Below are positions 44,817-54,084 of a stretch of 64,000 nucleotides of DNA, one piece after another. Origin of the DNA: Paenibacillus sp. BIC5C1 (lineage in GTDB: Bacteria > Bacillota > Bacilli > Paenibacillales > Paenibacillaceae); NCBI RefSeq assembly GCF_032399705.1, contig NZ_CP135922.1, positions 4,774,001 through 4,838,000 on the forward strand, in the 5' to 3' direction. The stretch's first letter is position 1; the number at the start of each line of letters is the position of its first letter. The notes under the pieces were generated by a model that searched no databases, had not been told where the DNA came from, and saw nothing but the letters and a program-made list of their open reading frames with translations. A program made the position numbers and the translations under genes.

Positions 44817-46020
44817 TGTAATCCCCTCCTACCGCAGCCACACCTGTACGTTTCTTGCTTGTTGTCCGGTTCCCACGTACGGGACCGAAGTACCGATCAT
44901 ACAGCAGCCTTTTTTTGTTATGTGCAATCATCTGGTCAACGGCTTTGTGGTCTGTTCCTGAGTGCTGCATCGTGCTCTCAATCTGCTGCATTGCAATTTC
45001 CCGTTCAGCACCTGTGCCCTCCACAGCGGCCTGACACAAGGCTTCAAATCCCGGTTCACCCAGCTTGCCCAGGCTCTCCGCACTGTTATAGCGTACTCCC
45101 CAATCTTCATCACGCAGCGCTTTGCGCAGCAGTGGAATGCTGCCTGCCGCATGTTTTGAACCGAGCGCCTGAACCACTTCGGCACGCACCTCCGGGTCCG
45201 AATCCTGCATGAGCTTCAGAATGGTTTCGTCCTGAAGTGCCGGACTTGCGCTAAGGTACAGCTTCACCGCTTCTGCCCGTACATCCTGATGTTCTGCGCC
45301 AACGAGTCTGTCGAGTGCAGGCATTACTTCCGGCACAGCTTGTCCCCACATCGCAACCAGTCCCACTTTGACAAAGTCAGGATTGCGATCTTCCAGCAAT
45401 TCAATCAAAATTCTGCTTGTATCCAGACTGGTTTCGAGCAGAATATCTGCTGCCAGATGATGAATCGATTTTCCTTTGGTCAACAGCAGTGCGAGCATGT
45501 CTTTCAGTTCACCCTGACGAGTGGTACATCTTGCAATTGAACGACCAATCATAATCGCCATCGGGCCGGGTTTCTCATCCTTAAGCAATTCCATTAAGCC
45601 TGGAACGGCCTCTGGACAACGCATGCCGCCCAATCGATAAGCTGCATCAATCTGGCGTCCATAACGAATACGACTCAGTTCCTTCAGATCATGCTCTACA
45701 AATCCGGCTTCACGGCAGAGTACAATCAATTTGTTGCGATACTCGCCCTTGAACTGATCGATCCATTCAATAAGTTTGCTCTGGATGACCCGGCGCTCAA
45801 GCGGGGCCAGCTTCCCAGGTGGCAATCTCAGGGGACTGTCCTCTGTCAACGCCGTCTGCAGATACGTAAAGTAGTCACGCTGCTTTAGTTTATAAAACTC
45901 AATCTTGCGCCGTTTGCCGTTGTGGGACATTTTCATGGCAAACAGCAGGATTACACCCACAGCGACGAGCGCCGTACAGATGTATAGAAATAGATAAGCC
46001 AAAGCCAAATTCGGAAACAT
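44809..46020 (-). CDS. Membrane-anchored HEAT-repeat protein of the exopolysaccharide locus
   Basis: 403 residues. One N-terminal transmembrane helix (about 8-29) then a cytosolic solenoid. HEAT/PBS-lyase-like repeats are clear from about 130 to 340: AAYRLGGMRCPEAVPGLMEL, DVRAEAVKLYLSA, EVRAEVVQALGSKHAAGSIP and WGVRYNSAESLGKLGEPGF. A basic tail follows. GGAGGA lies 10 bases before the ATG. Such scaffolds bind partner proteins, so it may organise the synthase with its regulator. Flanked directly by the glycoside-hydrolase-like and glycosyltransferase genes. Confidence 0.85.
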   Translation of the reverse strand: MFPNLALAYLFLYICTALVAVGVILLFAMKMSHNGKRRKIEFYKLKQRDYFTYLQTALTEDSPLRLPPGKLAPLERRVIQSKLIEWIDQFKGEYRNKLIVLCREAGFVEHDLKELSRIRYGRQIDAAYRLGGMRCPEAVPGLMELLKDEKPGPMAIMIGRSIARCTTRQGELKDMLALLLTKGKSIHHLAADILLETSLDTSRILIELLEDRNPDFVKVGLVAMWGQAVPEVMPALDRLVGAEHQDVRAEAVKLYLSASPALQDETILKLMQDSDPEVRAEVVQALGSKHAAGSIPLLRKALRDEDWGVRYNSAESLGKLGEPGFEALCQAAVEGTGAEREIAMQQIESTMQHSGTDHKAVDQMIAHNKKRLLYDRYFGPVRGNRTTSKKRTGVAAVGGDYTA

Positions 46021-46046
46021 GTGAAAAGGTCCTCCTTTATACTCAT

Positions 46047-48272
46047 TTATTCGGTCTGAAAACTTGGAATTTGTTCATACCGTTTCTTCATTTCCTCGTA
46101 GCTCAGTTTCAGTCGTTCACTGTACTGTACCTGCTCCCATGGCTTCCAGCTGTATATAGGCAATGTTTTCACATCCAGTGTCTTCTGGTCACCACCAGGC
46201 CAAGAGATATTTCCAGTAGAACGATCCATTAGCCACGGAACCAGGGTCACACCCTTGACTGCGACAGTTTCGAATTCCCGTCCACCTTTCAGCGCTCCAT
46301 ACTTGATCGCTTGCAGTGAACTTGGGTCACCGAATCCAAGCAGCATCCAGGGAATACGCATCTCGATCTGATTACCGTTATACTGCCAGGCGGTTAACGA
46401 ATCGGTATCGGACTGATCCGGAGCTGTCGTTCCCCGTTTCAATGTACCCACCTTCTCATTCATGAACGGTTGGGCCGACCGGGTATCTGGTGGGGTCATC
46501 CGCAGGCTGACAGCCAGGTTCCATGGATGGAATGGATCTGCCGCATTCTCTTGCTTCTCGGGCAGCATACCGTAACCGTCCTTGCCATAGAGGCGCTGGT
46601 TAAAGTCATAGTCCTTGGCGATCTCCACTTGTGATTCATCATCCTGCCCCAGTGTAATCACTGTTTCGAGTCCGTCACTCAGCGTTCGATCTGGAAGTCT
46701 CGTACCTGGCTGATTGCCACCATCCAGCGTATCTGTTCCGATACGAAGCAAAGTCTGATTCGGGTCAAAAGGTTGTTCCAGCGTCATGCCAATGTACAGG
46801 TAGGCTTCATCATGGGTCATTTTCATTTCCTTGATGCCTTCTACCTTGCCTTGCCAGATGGTGACCTCTTCCTTCTTCAGATCATTCCAGTCGTCCAGTT
46901 TCCCGTCGATGGTCAGCTGTTCCTGCTTACCCGGGTCCATGGCGAGCAGACCGAACATCTTCTCATTAGTCAGCACGTTCAGCCAGTAGGCCCGCCGATC
47001 AGCGGGAATTTCCAGCGGCATCGTGTTCCAGGTTTTTTTGAACCACTCATCCTGCCACATGAACAAAATCGCTCCCGCATACCCCTCATCATAAATATCC
47101 TGAGTCAGCGATGCGTCGATCTCGCCCTGTTCGGCCTCGTTATGTCCGCCCTGATCCCGACCTCCCATACCCAGATGGGAGATCCCAAGCGAAGACGGTA
47201 CACCGTACTCTGTAATCATTACAGGCATATCGGAAAACTCGGCTTTGAGCTTGCGCAGATAACTTTTGTACGTGTTGTACTCGCCGTTCTCATCCTTGAT
47301 CGTCTGGAGTGTCTGGTCCGTATGGAACAAGTCCGGGTAATAAGGGTACACATGGTATGCTGCAAAATATCCGCCTTGCCACTCTTCCGGTTGAATATGT
47401 CGCGCATCCACACTCACCAAATCCTCTTCAAACAGCGGCTCGCCCGGATGATCCAGCACATCGGTGGTTACCCAGTTGGTAAAGGTCATCGGATGCTCCC
47501 ACCCGTATTTCTTCTCCAACACGGCGGTATAATCCAGCAGCTCTGCGAGCCAATTCTCGAACGGTGATGCATCCTGCGTCCCGGAAAAATGAACGCCTTT
47601 GTACTGCGGCACGTCAGGATGGCTCTCATTCGTGTTGTTCACCATCGAAGGGTCCCACTCGGTTCCCACATGCCAAGCCATCAGATATTTCCCGGCATTC
47701 GTCTTGTATGTGCCGCTTGACTCTCCCGGTTTATCGGGAATGTCCGCATCCCCATATACAGCCGATACCGCCTTTTCAATCTCCTGCTTGAACGTCTGCT
47801 CAATATGGTCAGCATAGGCATCCTGCTTCTCGATCAACTCTTCTTCCGGCGACCATATGCCCTGTATAAAATATAACGGTTGCTCCCGGCCACGGTTATA
47901 CTCAACCAATGCGGTGTAAAAAACCGGCTCATGTACCGTGTACACCCGGATGACATTGGCCCCCAGATCCTCAATCTGCTGGAACCACTTTAAGTAATCC
48001 TCTTTGGTCAACGGAAACTCGCCTGGGTAATGTCCTGGTGATGTTGCGCCCAGGTTCACACCTTTCACGAACATCTCCCGCCATGCAGCATCGGGTCCAT
48101 ATTCCATGAACCGGTCTCCATCGGTCTTGAATTTCATCTCCGTGCCATTATCCGCTGTGTACGTAACGAGCTGGGGTTGCATATAGTGCCAGCCGGCAAA
48201 TATTCCGCCTGTCACTACGGCCGCTCCTGCAAACATCGTTAGCAACCAGCGTCTTCGTCTTCGTCTGCTCAT
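46047..48272 (-). CDS. Membrane-anchored glycoside-hydrolase-like protein with a C-terminal beta domain
   Basis: 741 residues, first gene of the locus. A basic N-terminus and one transmembrane helix (about 9-28) anchor it outside the cell. The TIM-barrel part (about 65-450) has GVNLGATSPGHYPGEFP, NVIRVYTVHEP, YLMAWHVGTEWDP and MPVMITEYGVP with the presumed nucleophile Glu, resembling GH2/GH5-clan enzymes. The rest (about 465-735) begins LTIDGKLDDWNDLKKEE and looks like a DOMON/CBM9-type carbohydrate-binding domain. Expected role: processing or modification of the exported polysaccharide. GAGGTG is about 13 bases upstream of the ATG. Confidence 0.8.
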   Translation of the reverse strand: MSRRRRRRWLLTMFAGAAVVTGGIFAGWHYMQPQLVTYTADNGTEMKFKTDGDRFMEYGPDAAWREMFVKGVNLGATSPGHYPGEFPLTKEDYLKWFQQIEDLGANVIRVYTVHEPVFYTALVEYNRGREQPLYFIQGIWSPEEELIEKQDAYADHIEQTFKQEIEKAVSAVYGDADIPDKPGESSGTYKTNAGKYLMAWHVGTEWDPSMVNNTNESHPDVPQYKGVHFSGTQDASPFENWLAELLDYTAVLEKKYGWEHPMTFTNWVTTDVLDHPGEPLFEEDLVSVDARHIQPEEWQGGYFAAYHVYPYYPDLFHTDQTLQTIKDENGEYNTYKSYLRKLKAEFSDMPVMITEYGVPSSLGISHLGMGGRDQGGHNEAEQGEIDASLTQDIYDEGYAGAILFMWQDEWFKKTWNTMPLEIPADRRAYWLNVLTNEKMFGLLAMDPGKQEQLTIDGKLDDWNDLKKEEVTIWQGKVEGIKEMKMTHDEAYLYIGMTLEQPFDPNQTLLRIGTDTLDGGNQPGTRLPDRTLSDGLETVITLGQDDESQVEIAKDYDFNQRLYGKDGYGMLPEKQENAADPFHPWNLAVSLRMTPPDTRSAQPFMNEKVGTLKRGTTAPDQSDTDSLTAWQYNGNQIEMRIPWMLLGFGDPSSLQAIKYGALKGGREFETVAVKGVTLVPWLMDRSTGNISWPGGDQKTLDVKTLPIYSWKPWEQVQYSERLKLSYEEMKKRYEQIPSFQTE

Positions 48273-48798
48273 GGCTCTTAATTGCTCACCTCTCTAGTAT
48301 GCATCCTGCTTCATCTGCGGATCTTAAATGACATGAAGGTCTACGGGAAATTCCGCATCGGATGTCCGCTTTGGGTAGAGATGTCAGCGGTGTAGTTCTC
48401 ACTATAGCTCTAAGTCTCTGCATTTGTAACTAGGCTGATGGAAGCAAACGTGAACTGCAACATTCTGCCCATAATTCGTAAAATGCGCCATCAACTAGCA
48501 TCCAGGAGTCCTTCTTGCTCTTATGTTCCATGGACACGAATATTGCCACTTTAACCGTCCGTTTGAGGTTCTTCCAGCCTTGCACATCTCTACCCGTTAT
48601 TGTTATATGCAACGCGGATTGCGAGATCTGTTTCCGCTTGAACGCTTACCCCATTAAACGCTAATGATATTTTAAAGTTGCGGACATTTTTACAGTATTA
48701 ACCATAAAGATTACAAAATTGATACTATAGTCCGATAACGCATCCTTGAAAACCCGCGTCCTATCAAGGTTTTCTGAAAAGTGCAGAAAATGAAAAAA

Positions 48799-48829
48799 GG
48801 ACATCAGTCCCCCCCTATAGGACTGTGCC
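48799..48829 (-). terminator. Orphan minus-strand terminator
   Basis: GGGCACAGTCC / GGACTGATGTCC hairpin followed on the minus strand by TTTTTT. No gene ends before it, so it may end a small RNA or act in the leader of the exopolysaccharide locus. The remaining 860-base gap (48273-49132) holds no other clear gene. Confidence 0.5.
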
Positions 48830-49026
48830 CATTTATATTACTTTTACATAAAGCCCAATGAACACCCGGTCATCACCCGGAAGTCACGGATCTCTTACAT
48901 GAAATGTAAAAAAATACATCTTATTTCCTAAATTTTGACTCTATTAGGTCCATCCAATATTTGTGTCCAATTTGCAAAATAATTCCGGTTGCCGCGTCTG
49001 ACATTGTCGGATATGCTTATAAAACA

Positions 49027-49063
49027 GGAACACTTGTTCCATACTGTAAATAAACTGTAAAAT
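49027..49063 (+). promoter_or_regulatory. LexA box overlapping the uvrX-like promoter
   Basis: GGAACACTTGTTCC (49027-49040) is a GAAC-N4-GTTC palindrome. It covers a TTGTTC -35 (49034-49039); an 18-base spacer leads to TAAAAT (49058-49063). Confidence 0.75.
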
Positions 49064-49132
49064 AACATTGGCTGAATGAATCCCATCGCTGCACAGAAGC
49101 AGCCGAATTATGAATAAAAGGAGAGAAGTACT

Positions 49133-50377
49133 ATGCCCCGCAAAGACGGACGTGTCATTATGCTGGCCGATTGCCAGTCATTTTATGCCAGTGTGGAGAA
49201 GTCTGCACATCCTGAATACAGAGACCGTCCGCTTGTTGTTGCGGGAGATCCTGCACGCCGTTCAGGTATTATTCTGGCAGCCTGCCCACTCGCCAAGTCC
49301 TATGGAATTACTACAGCAGAACGTCTGGGCGAGGCTCTTGCCAAATGCCCCGATGTTGTCGTCATTCGTCCCCGGATGGCCGAATATATCCGTGTTTCCC
49401 TACACATTACCCGTATCCTTCAGTCCTATACCGACCTGGTTGAACCATATAGCATTGACGAACAGTTTCTGGATGTCACCGGAAGTTTGGATCTGTTCGG
49501 CAGTCCCGAAACGATTGCCCGCAGCATCCAGGACAGGGTCATGGATGAGACTGGCGTCTATATCCGCGTCGGCATCAGCGACACCAAGGTTGTCAGCAAG
49601 ATGGCCTGTGATCTGTATGCCAAAAAAGTCCCGGGAGGCATCTATACACTGCCCCGCAAGGACATGCAGACAACGTTGTGGAATAAACCTGTTCGAGACA
49701 TGTTTATGGTCGGTTCCCGGATGGGGCAGCATCTCTATAAGATGGGGATTCACACGATCGGTGATCTGGCGCAGACTCCATTGTCCCGGCTTAGAGAACG
49801 TTGGGGGGTAAATGGTGAGGTATTGTGGCGTATTGCCCGCGGAATCGATGATTCTCCGGTAAAACCCGGGACATATGCTCACCAGCAGCAGGGCATTGGA
49901 CATCAGATGACATTGCCTCGGGACTATGAATCGTGGGCAGACATCAAGGTGGTACTGCTCGAACTGGCAGAGCTGGTCAGCCGGCGTTCCCGGGACAAAT
50001 CGCTCATGGGCCATGTCGTCTCTGTAGGATGTCGGGGACAGGATTACGATCGTCCAACCGGCTTTTCCCGCCAGATGAAGGTGAATGAACCTACCAACAT
50101 CACCGATGAAGTATACGATGCGGCAGCAGCTCTGTTTCTGCGCCATTGGGACGGATTACCCATTCGCCGCATCAGCGTGTCATTGACCGGGCTTGTGCCT
50201 GATTCCGAAGTACAGCTGTCCTGGTTCGATGACCGTGAACGCAAAAGAGAACTGGAACGTGCCACGGATGACATCAAGCGCAAGTTCGGAGAAACCGCGA
50301 TCATGCGGGCCTCCTCGCTCTGCTCGTCCGCGCAGGCACAGGACCGTTCTCATAAAATTGGAGGTCACTATAAATGA
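49133..50377 (+). CDS. Y-family DNA polymerase, UvrX/YqjW type
   Basis: 414-residue translesion DNA polymerase. Catalytic carboxylates are in MLADCQSFYASVEK (Asp13) and YSIDEQFLD (Asp109, Glu110). The palm-fingers-thumb part continues with VRVGISDTKVVSKMACD-like sequence and the little-finger domain ends near residue 370. GIGHQMTLPRDY and the pairing with a YolD-like gene mark the Bacillus UvrX/YqjW subgroup rather than housekeeping DinB. GGAGAG precedes the ATG. A LexA box on the promoter indicates SOS induction, and the next gene overlaps by 4 bases. Confidence 0.93.
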   Translation: MPRKDGRVIMLADCQSFYASVEKSAHPEYRDRPLVVAGDPARRSGIILAACPLAKSYGITTAERLGEALAKCPDVVVIRPRMAEYIRVSLHITRILQSYTDLVEPYSIDEQFLDVTGSLDLFGSPETIARSIQDRVMDETGVYIRVGISDTKVVSKMACDLYAKKVPGGIYTLPRKDMQTTLWNKPVRDMFMVGSRMGQHLYKMGIHTIGDLAQTPLSRLRERWGVNGEVLWRIARGIDDSPVKPGTYAHQQQGIGHQMTLPRDYESWADIKVVLLELAELVSRRSRDKSLMGHVVSVGCRGQDYDRPTGFSRQMKVNEPTNITDEVYDAAAALFLRHWDGLPIRRISVSLTGLVPDSEVQLSWFDDRERKRELERATDDIKRKFGETAIMRASSLCSSAQAQDRSHKIGGHYK

Positions 50378-50715
50378 GTAAAAAATTACAGCAAAACGGG
50401 ATTTTTGAATCTTCGCGCATGATGCTTCCTGAACACCGGGAAGCCTACATCATTCATCAGGAGCAACTTGCTCCCCGTACCCGTCCATCCCTGGATGCCC
50501 AGGCAGCGGAAGAAATGTCCCGTTTGCTTAGTAACTCCATGCTGCTTGGGGATGCAGTCACCATCACCCTGTTTCATGAACATGATGATATCCGTTTTAC
50601 CGGACAGGTGCTCCGATTGGACTCCCCTGCCCGTACCCTTAAACTGCTGATGGAGAGCGGGACCCGGGACATTCAGATGAATCTTATTACGGATGTGGTG
50701 CTCGCGAATGAATGA
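50374..50715 (+). CDS. YolD-like protein
   Basis: 113-residue YolD-family protein, the usual partner gene of UvrX-type polymerases in Bacilli. It has the N-terminal GIFESSRMMLPEHREA segment and the C-terminal beta-rich VTITLFHEHDDIRFTGQVLR and LDSPARTLKL. It overlaps the polymerase gene by 4 bases (ATGA) and shares its LexA control. Its role is unknown; a UmuD-like accessory function has been suggested for the family. Confidence 0.88.
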   Translation: MSKKLQQNGIFESSRMMLPEHREAYIIHQEQLAPRTRPSLDAQAAEEMSRLLSNSMLLGDAVTITLFHEHDDIRFTGQVLRLDSPARTLKLLMESGTRDIQMNLITDVVLANE

Positions 50716-50910
50716 TGCGGGCTGGGGTTGCGGGTATACAGGAATAGATGCAGCATAGCCATTGCTGTGCAGGACCGTTTTCCTACACATTCTGAACCAA
50801 GTCTGAAGCAGCCGACAGGCCAGATTCCTAACGGATCATTTCGTTCAAAAGAATCAAAAGGACGGATTGATGATTCATCGGCTGCTCAGGAGGGTAAAGG
50901 AGATTTCTTA

Positions 50911-50936
50911 GTTTTAGAACAAAGTTTTAGAACAAA
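50911..50936. repeat. Perfect 13-bp tandem duplication at the glsA stop codon
   Basis: GTTTTAGAACAAA occurs twice in direct contact; the right copy contains the end of the glutaminase gene, including its stop codon. Confidence 0.9.
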
Positions 50937-51868
50937 CTCCAGTCAAATTCTTTGGAAAGACGCTCAAGCAGATGCACGCCTGCAATGCTGTTTCCTTTCC
51001 GATTCAGAGCCGGACCTACAAGACCGATGCCAAACTGGCCTGGAACCAGAGTCAGAATTCCTCCCGACACTCCGCTCTTGGCAGGCAACCCGACCTGAAT
51101 CGCGAATTCGCCTGATGCATTATACATACCGCAGGTGGTCATGAACGTTTTGGCGATCTGTACATAACGACGAGGAATAAGCTCAATCCCGGTGATGGGA
51201 TCTGTCCCGTCATAAGCAAGCACCAGTGCCATACGGGCCAGGTCCGCACAAGTCACCTCGATGGAGCAATGGCGGAAATAGACGGCGAGCACATCTTCCA
51301 CGTCATCCTTGAGCACACCATTGTGCTTCAGAAAATAACCAAGCGAGCGGTTCAGATGGCCTGTCTCCGATTCGGACCGATATACCGCTTCGTTATAGCC
51401 CAGCCGATCATTATTCGCCAGCTTGCGGAAAAATTCCAAAATGCGCCGTGACTTCTCCTCTTTGCAATCCCCGGCAATCAGGGACGATACCGTGATCGCA
51501 CCCGCATTGATCAATGGATTAAACGGAATGCCCGGTTCGACCAGTTCGAGCTTGATCATGGAATCATAATCATCCCCGGTAGGTTCTTTTCCTACATTAA
51601 AGAAGACCGCTTCCTCCCCATGATCCATCAGGGCCAGAATGAGTGTAAATACCTTGGAGATACTTTGCATCGTAAACGGGACACCACAATCTCCGGCTGA
51701 TACATGATTGCCTTCGGCGTTCATGATATGTATACCCAGTTCGTCTTGTGAGGCCTTGAACAACTCGGGAATATAAGAAGCGACTTTCCCCTGTCCAGTG
51801 TGCAGACGGCTGGTCTCCAGCCATTCTGGCAGCAATTGGTTCAGACGTTCCATTGCAGCATTGCTCAT
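50927..51868 (-). CDS. glsA: Glutaminase
   Basis: Hydrolyses glutamine to glutamate and ammonia; 313 residues, serine-dependent beta-lactamase-like fold. The catalytic S-x-x-K pair is in MQSISKVF (Ser69, Lys72). Further family motifs: GKEPTGDDYDSMIKLE, PFNPLINAGAI, NNDRLGYNEAVYRSE and GLPAKSGVSGGI. I start at ATG 51868, with GGAGG 8 bases upstream. Single gene; its stop codon lies in a 13-bp tandem duplication. Confidence 0.95.
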   Translation of the reverse strand: MSNAAMERLNQLLPEWLETSRLHTGQGKVASYIPELFKASQDELGIHIMNAEGNHVSAGDCGVPFTMQSISKVFTLILALMDHGEEAVFFNVGKEPTGDDYDSMIKLELVEPGIPFNPLINAGAITVSSLIAGDCKEEKSRRILEFFRKLANNDRLGYNEAVYRSESETGHLNRSLGYFLKHNGVLKDDVEDVLAVYFRHCSIEVTCADLARMALVLAYDGTDPITGIELIPRRYVQIAKTFMTTCGMYNASGEFAIQVGLPAKSGVSGGILTLVPGQFGIGLVGPALNRKGNSIAGVHLLERLSKEFDWSLF

Positions 51869-51982
51869 CTCCATCTCCTCCAAATCTCTGTATAAGCATT
51901 TCACAAGCATCCGAATGACAAGTTCCCATCAAAGTGATGCAAAATGCTCGGTATAGTATGTATTACCCGCGAGTCTGATCCC

Positions 51983-52465
51983 TTACCGCTTCACCTGAAG
52001 ATTCAGCTCCAGAATCTCGCCGGGTAACCCATGATAATCCCCAACCCATGTGGATACAAAGTTCTGTCTGAGCAATATTCGACGTGATGCCGCATTGGAC
52101 GGATCGATAACCGCATAGAGTACACCAATTCCCGCCGCCTGTGCCTGAATAATCAGCCGAGCTGCGATGGAAGTCCCGTGTCCTTTCCCCCAATGCTCCG
52201 GCAGAATCATATAACCCATTTCCGCCCGGGACGGATCGGATTCATCCGGGATCAGTTTCGCATAGGCCATGCCTACCCCATCTTCACCAGATATCCGATA
52301 ATAGCCACAATTGTTTCCGAGATTATAATTCAGCATGGATTCAAATTCCGCCGTAGCTTCATGCTCAGGCAAAGCACGTTCGGTAATCTGCTGCATGACT
52401 TCAATATTGGACACAAGAGCATAATAATCAGCAAAATCAGATGGTGCATATTTCAAGAAATTCAT
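51983..52465 (-). CDS. GNAT-family N-acetyltransferase
   Basis: 160-residue acetyl-CoA-dependent acetyltransferase of the RimJ/RimL-like type. The acetyl-CoA loop is in MGYMILPEHWGKGHGTSIAA (Q/R-x-x-G-x-G/A as GKGHGT), followed by the helix LIIQAQAAGIGVLYAVIDPSNAASRRIL with the conserved Asn. AGGAGG lies 10 bases before ATG 52465; the ATG at 52474 is too close to it. Substrate unknown. Stands alone between glsA and the OFA transporter. Confidence 0.9.
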   Translation of the reverse strand: MNFLKYAPSDFADYYALVSNIEVMQQITERALPEHEATAEFESMLNYNLGNNCGYYRISGEDGVGMAYAKLIPDESDPSRAEMGYMILPEHWGKGHGTSIAARLIIQAQAAGIGVLYAVIDPSNAASRRILLRQNFVSTWVGDYHGLPGEILELNLQVKR

Positions 52466-52608
52466 GACGAACATACCTCCTCCAAATGGCTAACAAGGAC
52501 TTGCTCTTTTTATTTCACCTAGAGTATACCAGAAGCAAAGTATGCATTGCACACAACCGCATCATGTACAAAAATCTCATTCCTCCCCAGTCGAGCAGGT
52601 ACCAAAAA

Positions 52609-52630
52609 AGCGGCCTCCACAGAGACCGCC
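52609..52630 (-). terminator. Terminator of the OFA transporter gene
   Basis: GCGGTCTC / GAGGCCGC stem on the minus strand followed by TTTTTT. Confidence 0.85.
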
Positions 52631-52671
52631 CAGCTTGCATTTATAAAATAGAACTTCGTCCCTGGCTACAC

Positions 52672-53964
52672 TCAGCTTGCCCGGGATGAAGGCTTAAGAT
52701 TCATCTGCTGTTCACGTTGACGTGTACGACGTCCTTGACCCGGAGGTGTAATAATCAACGCCAGCAAGAGCGAGATGGCACACAGTACAGCGATCACTAT
52801 AAAGGTAAGATGGAATCCGCCCAGCAGGGCGCTGATAAACGATCCAGCCAAGGCACCAAATCCAAATCCCTGATAGATAACGCCATAGTTTTTGCTCTGA
52901 TTTTTCAGTCCGAAGTAATCTGCTACAATCGCCGGGAAGACCGTGATATTCCCACCAAAGCAGAACGCGATAGCGGCTACACAGGCGAAGAAAATGCCAA
53001 AGCTCAGCGGTACCAAACTCAGCGTCATTACGGCAACAGCCGTGACCAGCAGTGCTCCGGCAATAACTTTCATCCGTCCTACTTTATCCGACAGCGCACC
53101 CAGAATGATACGTCCAGCGGTGTTAAAGATGGCAACCATCGCCACCGCATTCGCGGCTGTAGCCACATTAAGACCTGCCAACTGTACACCGATGTCTTTC
53201 ACAATACCGATCAGATACAGTCCGCTCATACATGCCGTGAAGAAAATAACGAACAGCATATAAGCTTCTTTCGTACGCAGCATTTCTTTGACCGTATAAT
53301 CATGACGTGTTACTTGTTGCTTCCCACCGTCCGTGCTGCTTGCTGCCGGAGCTTGTTCCCGAACAACCGCTTCACGGATAAGGAACGAGCCACCTACAAT
53401 CAATACCAATACAATAATGCCCCAGTACATAAAAGCTTGAGCAGGACCAACGGCACCGATTAATGCAGAGTTCACGTATTTGAACAACAGACTGCCTGTA
53501 CCAAAGGCCCCGACCGAAATACCTGAGATCAGACCTTTTCGCTCAGGGAACCACTTGATCAGGTTGGAGAGGGAAGTAATATACGCCGTACCATCCGCGA
53601 ATCCAACCACAAATCCGGCCAGAATGTAGAGTAGTGTCAACGAACTCACTTGAGAACTGAGCACGAGTCCCAGACCAAGCACTATACCCGCTACCCGAAT
53701 CAGGCGACGAAGTCCCCATCGTTCTTGCAGTCGGCCTGCAAATAGTGTGGCAAATGCCAAAGCAAAGCTGGTAATCGAAAAAGTTATCGCGACCGAGCTG
53801 ACGTCCCATCCGAAACGATCAGACAACGGTTGATTAAATAAACTCCAGGTGTAGATGGTTCCGAGACCCATTTGTACAATAATCGTTCCCAGTACAATAA
53901 GCCAGCGGTTCATTTTTATAGTTGTAGATGCTGAATTAGGTGTGGATGAAATAGTTGCTTTCAT
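52672..53964 (-). CDS. MFS transporter, oxalate/formate antiporter (OFA) family, YhjX-like
   Basis: 430-residue, 12-helix transporter. OFA landmarks: RWLIVLGTIIVQMGLGTIYTWS-like first helix (IYTWSLFNQPLSDRFGW), GFADGTAYITSLSNLIKWFPERKG and FGLKNQSKNYGVIYQGFGFG. E. coli YhjX is of this family and is switched on by the YpdA/YpdB pyruvate-sensing system. Here a LytS/LytTR pair of the same architecture lies directly upstream, and a YpdB-like direct repeat sits before this gene. Likely substrate is pyruvate or another small carboxylate. GGGGAG precedes the ATG. Confidence 0.88.
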   Translation of the reverse strand: MKATISSTPNSASTTIKMNRWLIVLGTIIVQMGLGTIYTWSLFNQPLSDRFGWDVSSVAITFSITSFALAFATLFAGRLQERWGLRRLIRVAGIVLGLGLVLSSQVSSLTLLYILAGFVVGFADGTAYITSLSNLIKWFPERKGLISGISVGAFGTGSLLFKYVNSALIGAVGPAQAFMYWGIIVLVLIVGGSFLIREAVVREQAPAASSTDGGKQQVTRHDYTVKEMLRTKEAYMLFVIFFTACMSGLYLIGIVKDIGVQLAGLNVATAANAVAMVAIFNTAGRIILGALSDKVGRMKVIAGALLVTAVAVMTLSLVPLSFGIFFACVAAIAFCFGGNITVFPAIVADYFGLKNQSKNYGVIYQGFGFGALAGSFISALLGGFHLTFIVIAVLCAISLLLALIITPPGQGRRTRQREQQMNLKPSSRAS

Positions 53965-54014
53965 CGTGATCTCCCCTTTGCCGATGTCATATATATGAAT
54001 GCGTTCACAAGCTA

Positions 54015-54083
54015 ATCATACATGAAAGGGGATTCATTACACCGATTTAGGCATGAGTTGCATCAGATGCGGAATGAAATGCC
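54015..54083 (-). promoter_or_regulatory. YpdB-like LytTR operator and -10 of the OFA transporter gene
   Basis: On the minus strand, GGCATTTCAT (54074-54083) and TGCAACTCAT (54053-54062) are separated by 11 bases. The first is identical to the E. coli YpdB half-site and the second agrees at 7 of 10. A TATGAT -10 (54015-54020) follows at a distance that puts the operator just upstream of -35. Confidence 0.7.
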
Positions 54084-54084
54084 T

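Noticed and set aside
48430..48612. 60-residue minus-strand frame upstream of the exopolysaccharide locus
   Set aside because: TTG start without a ribosome-binding site, basic and Cys-rich composition without a known pattern; more likely untranslated leader.
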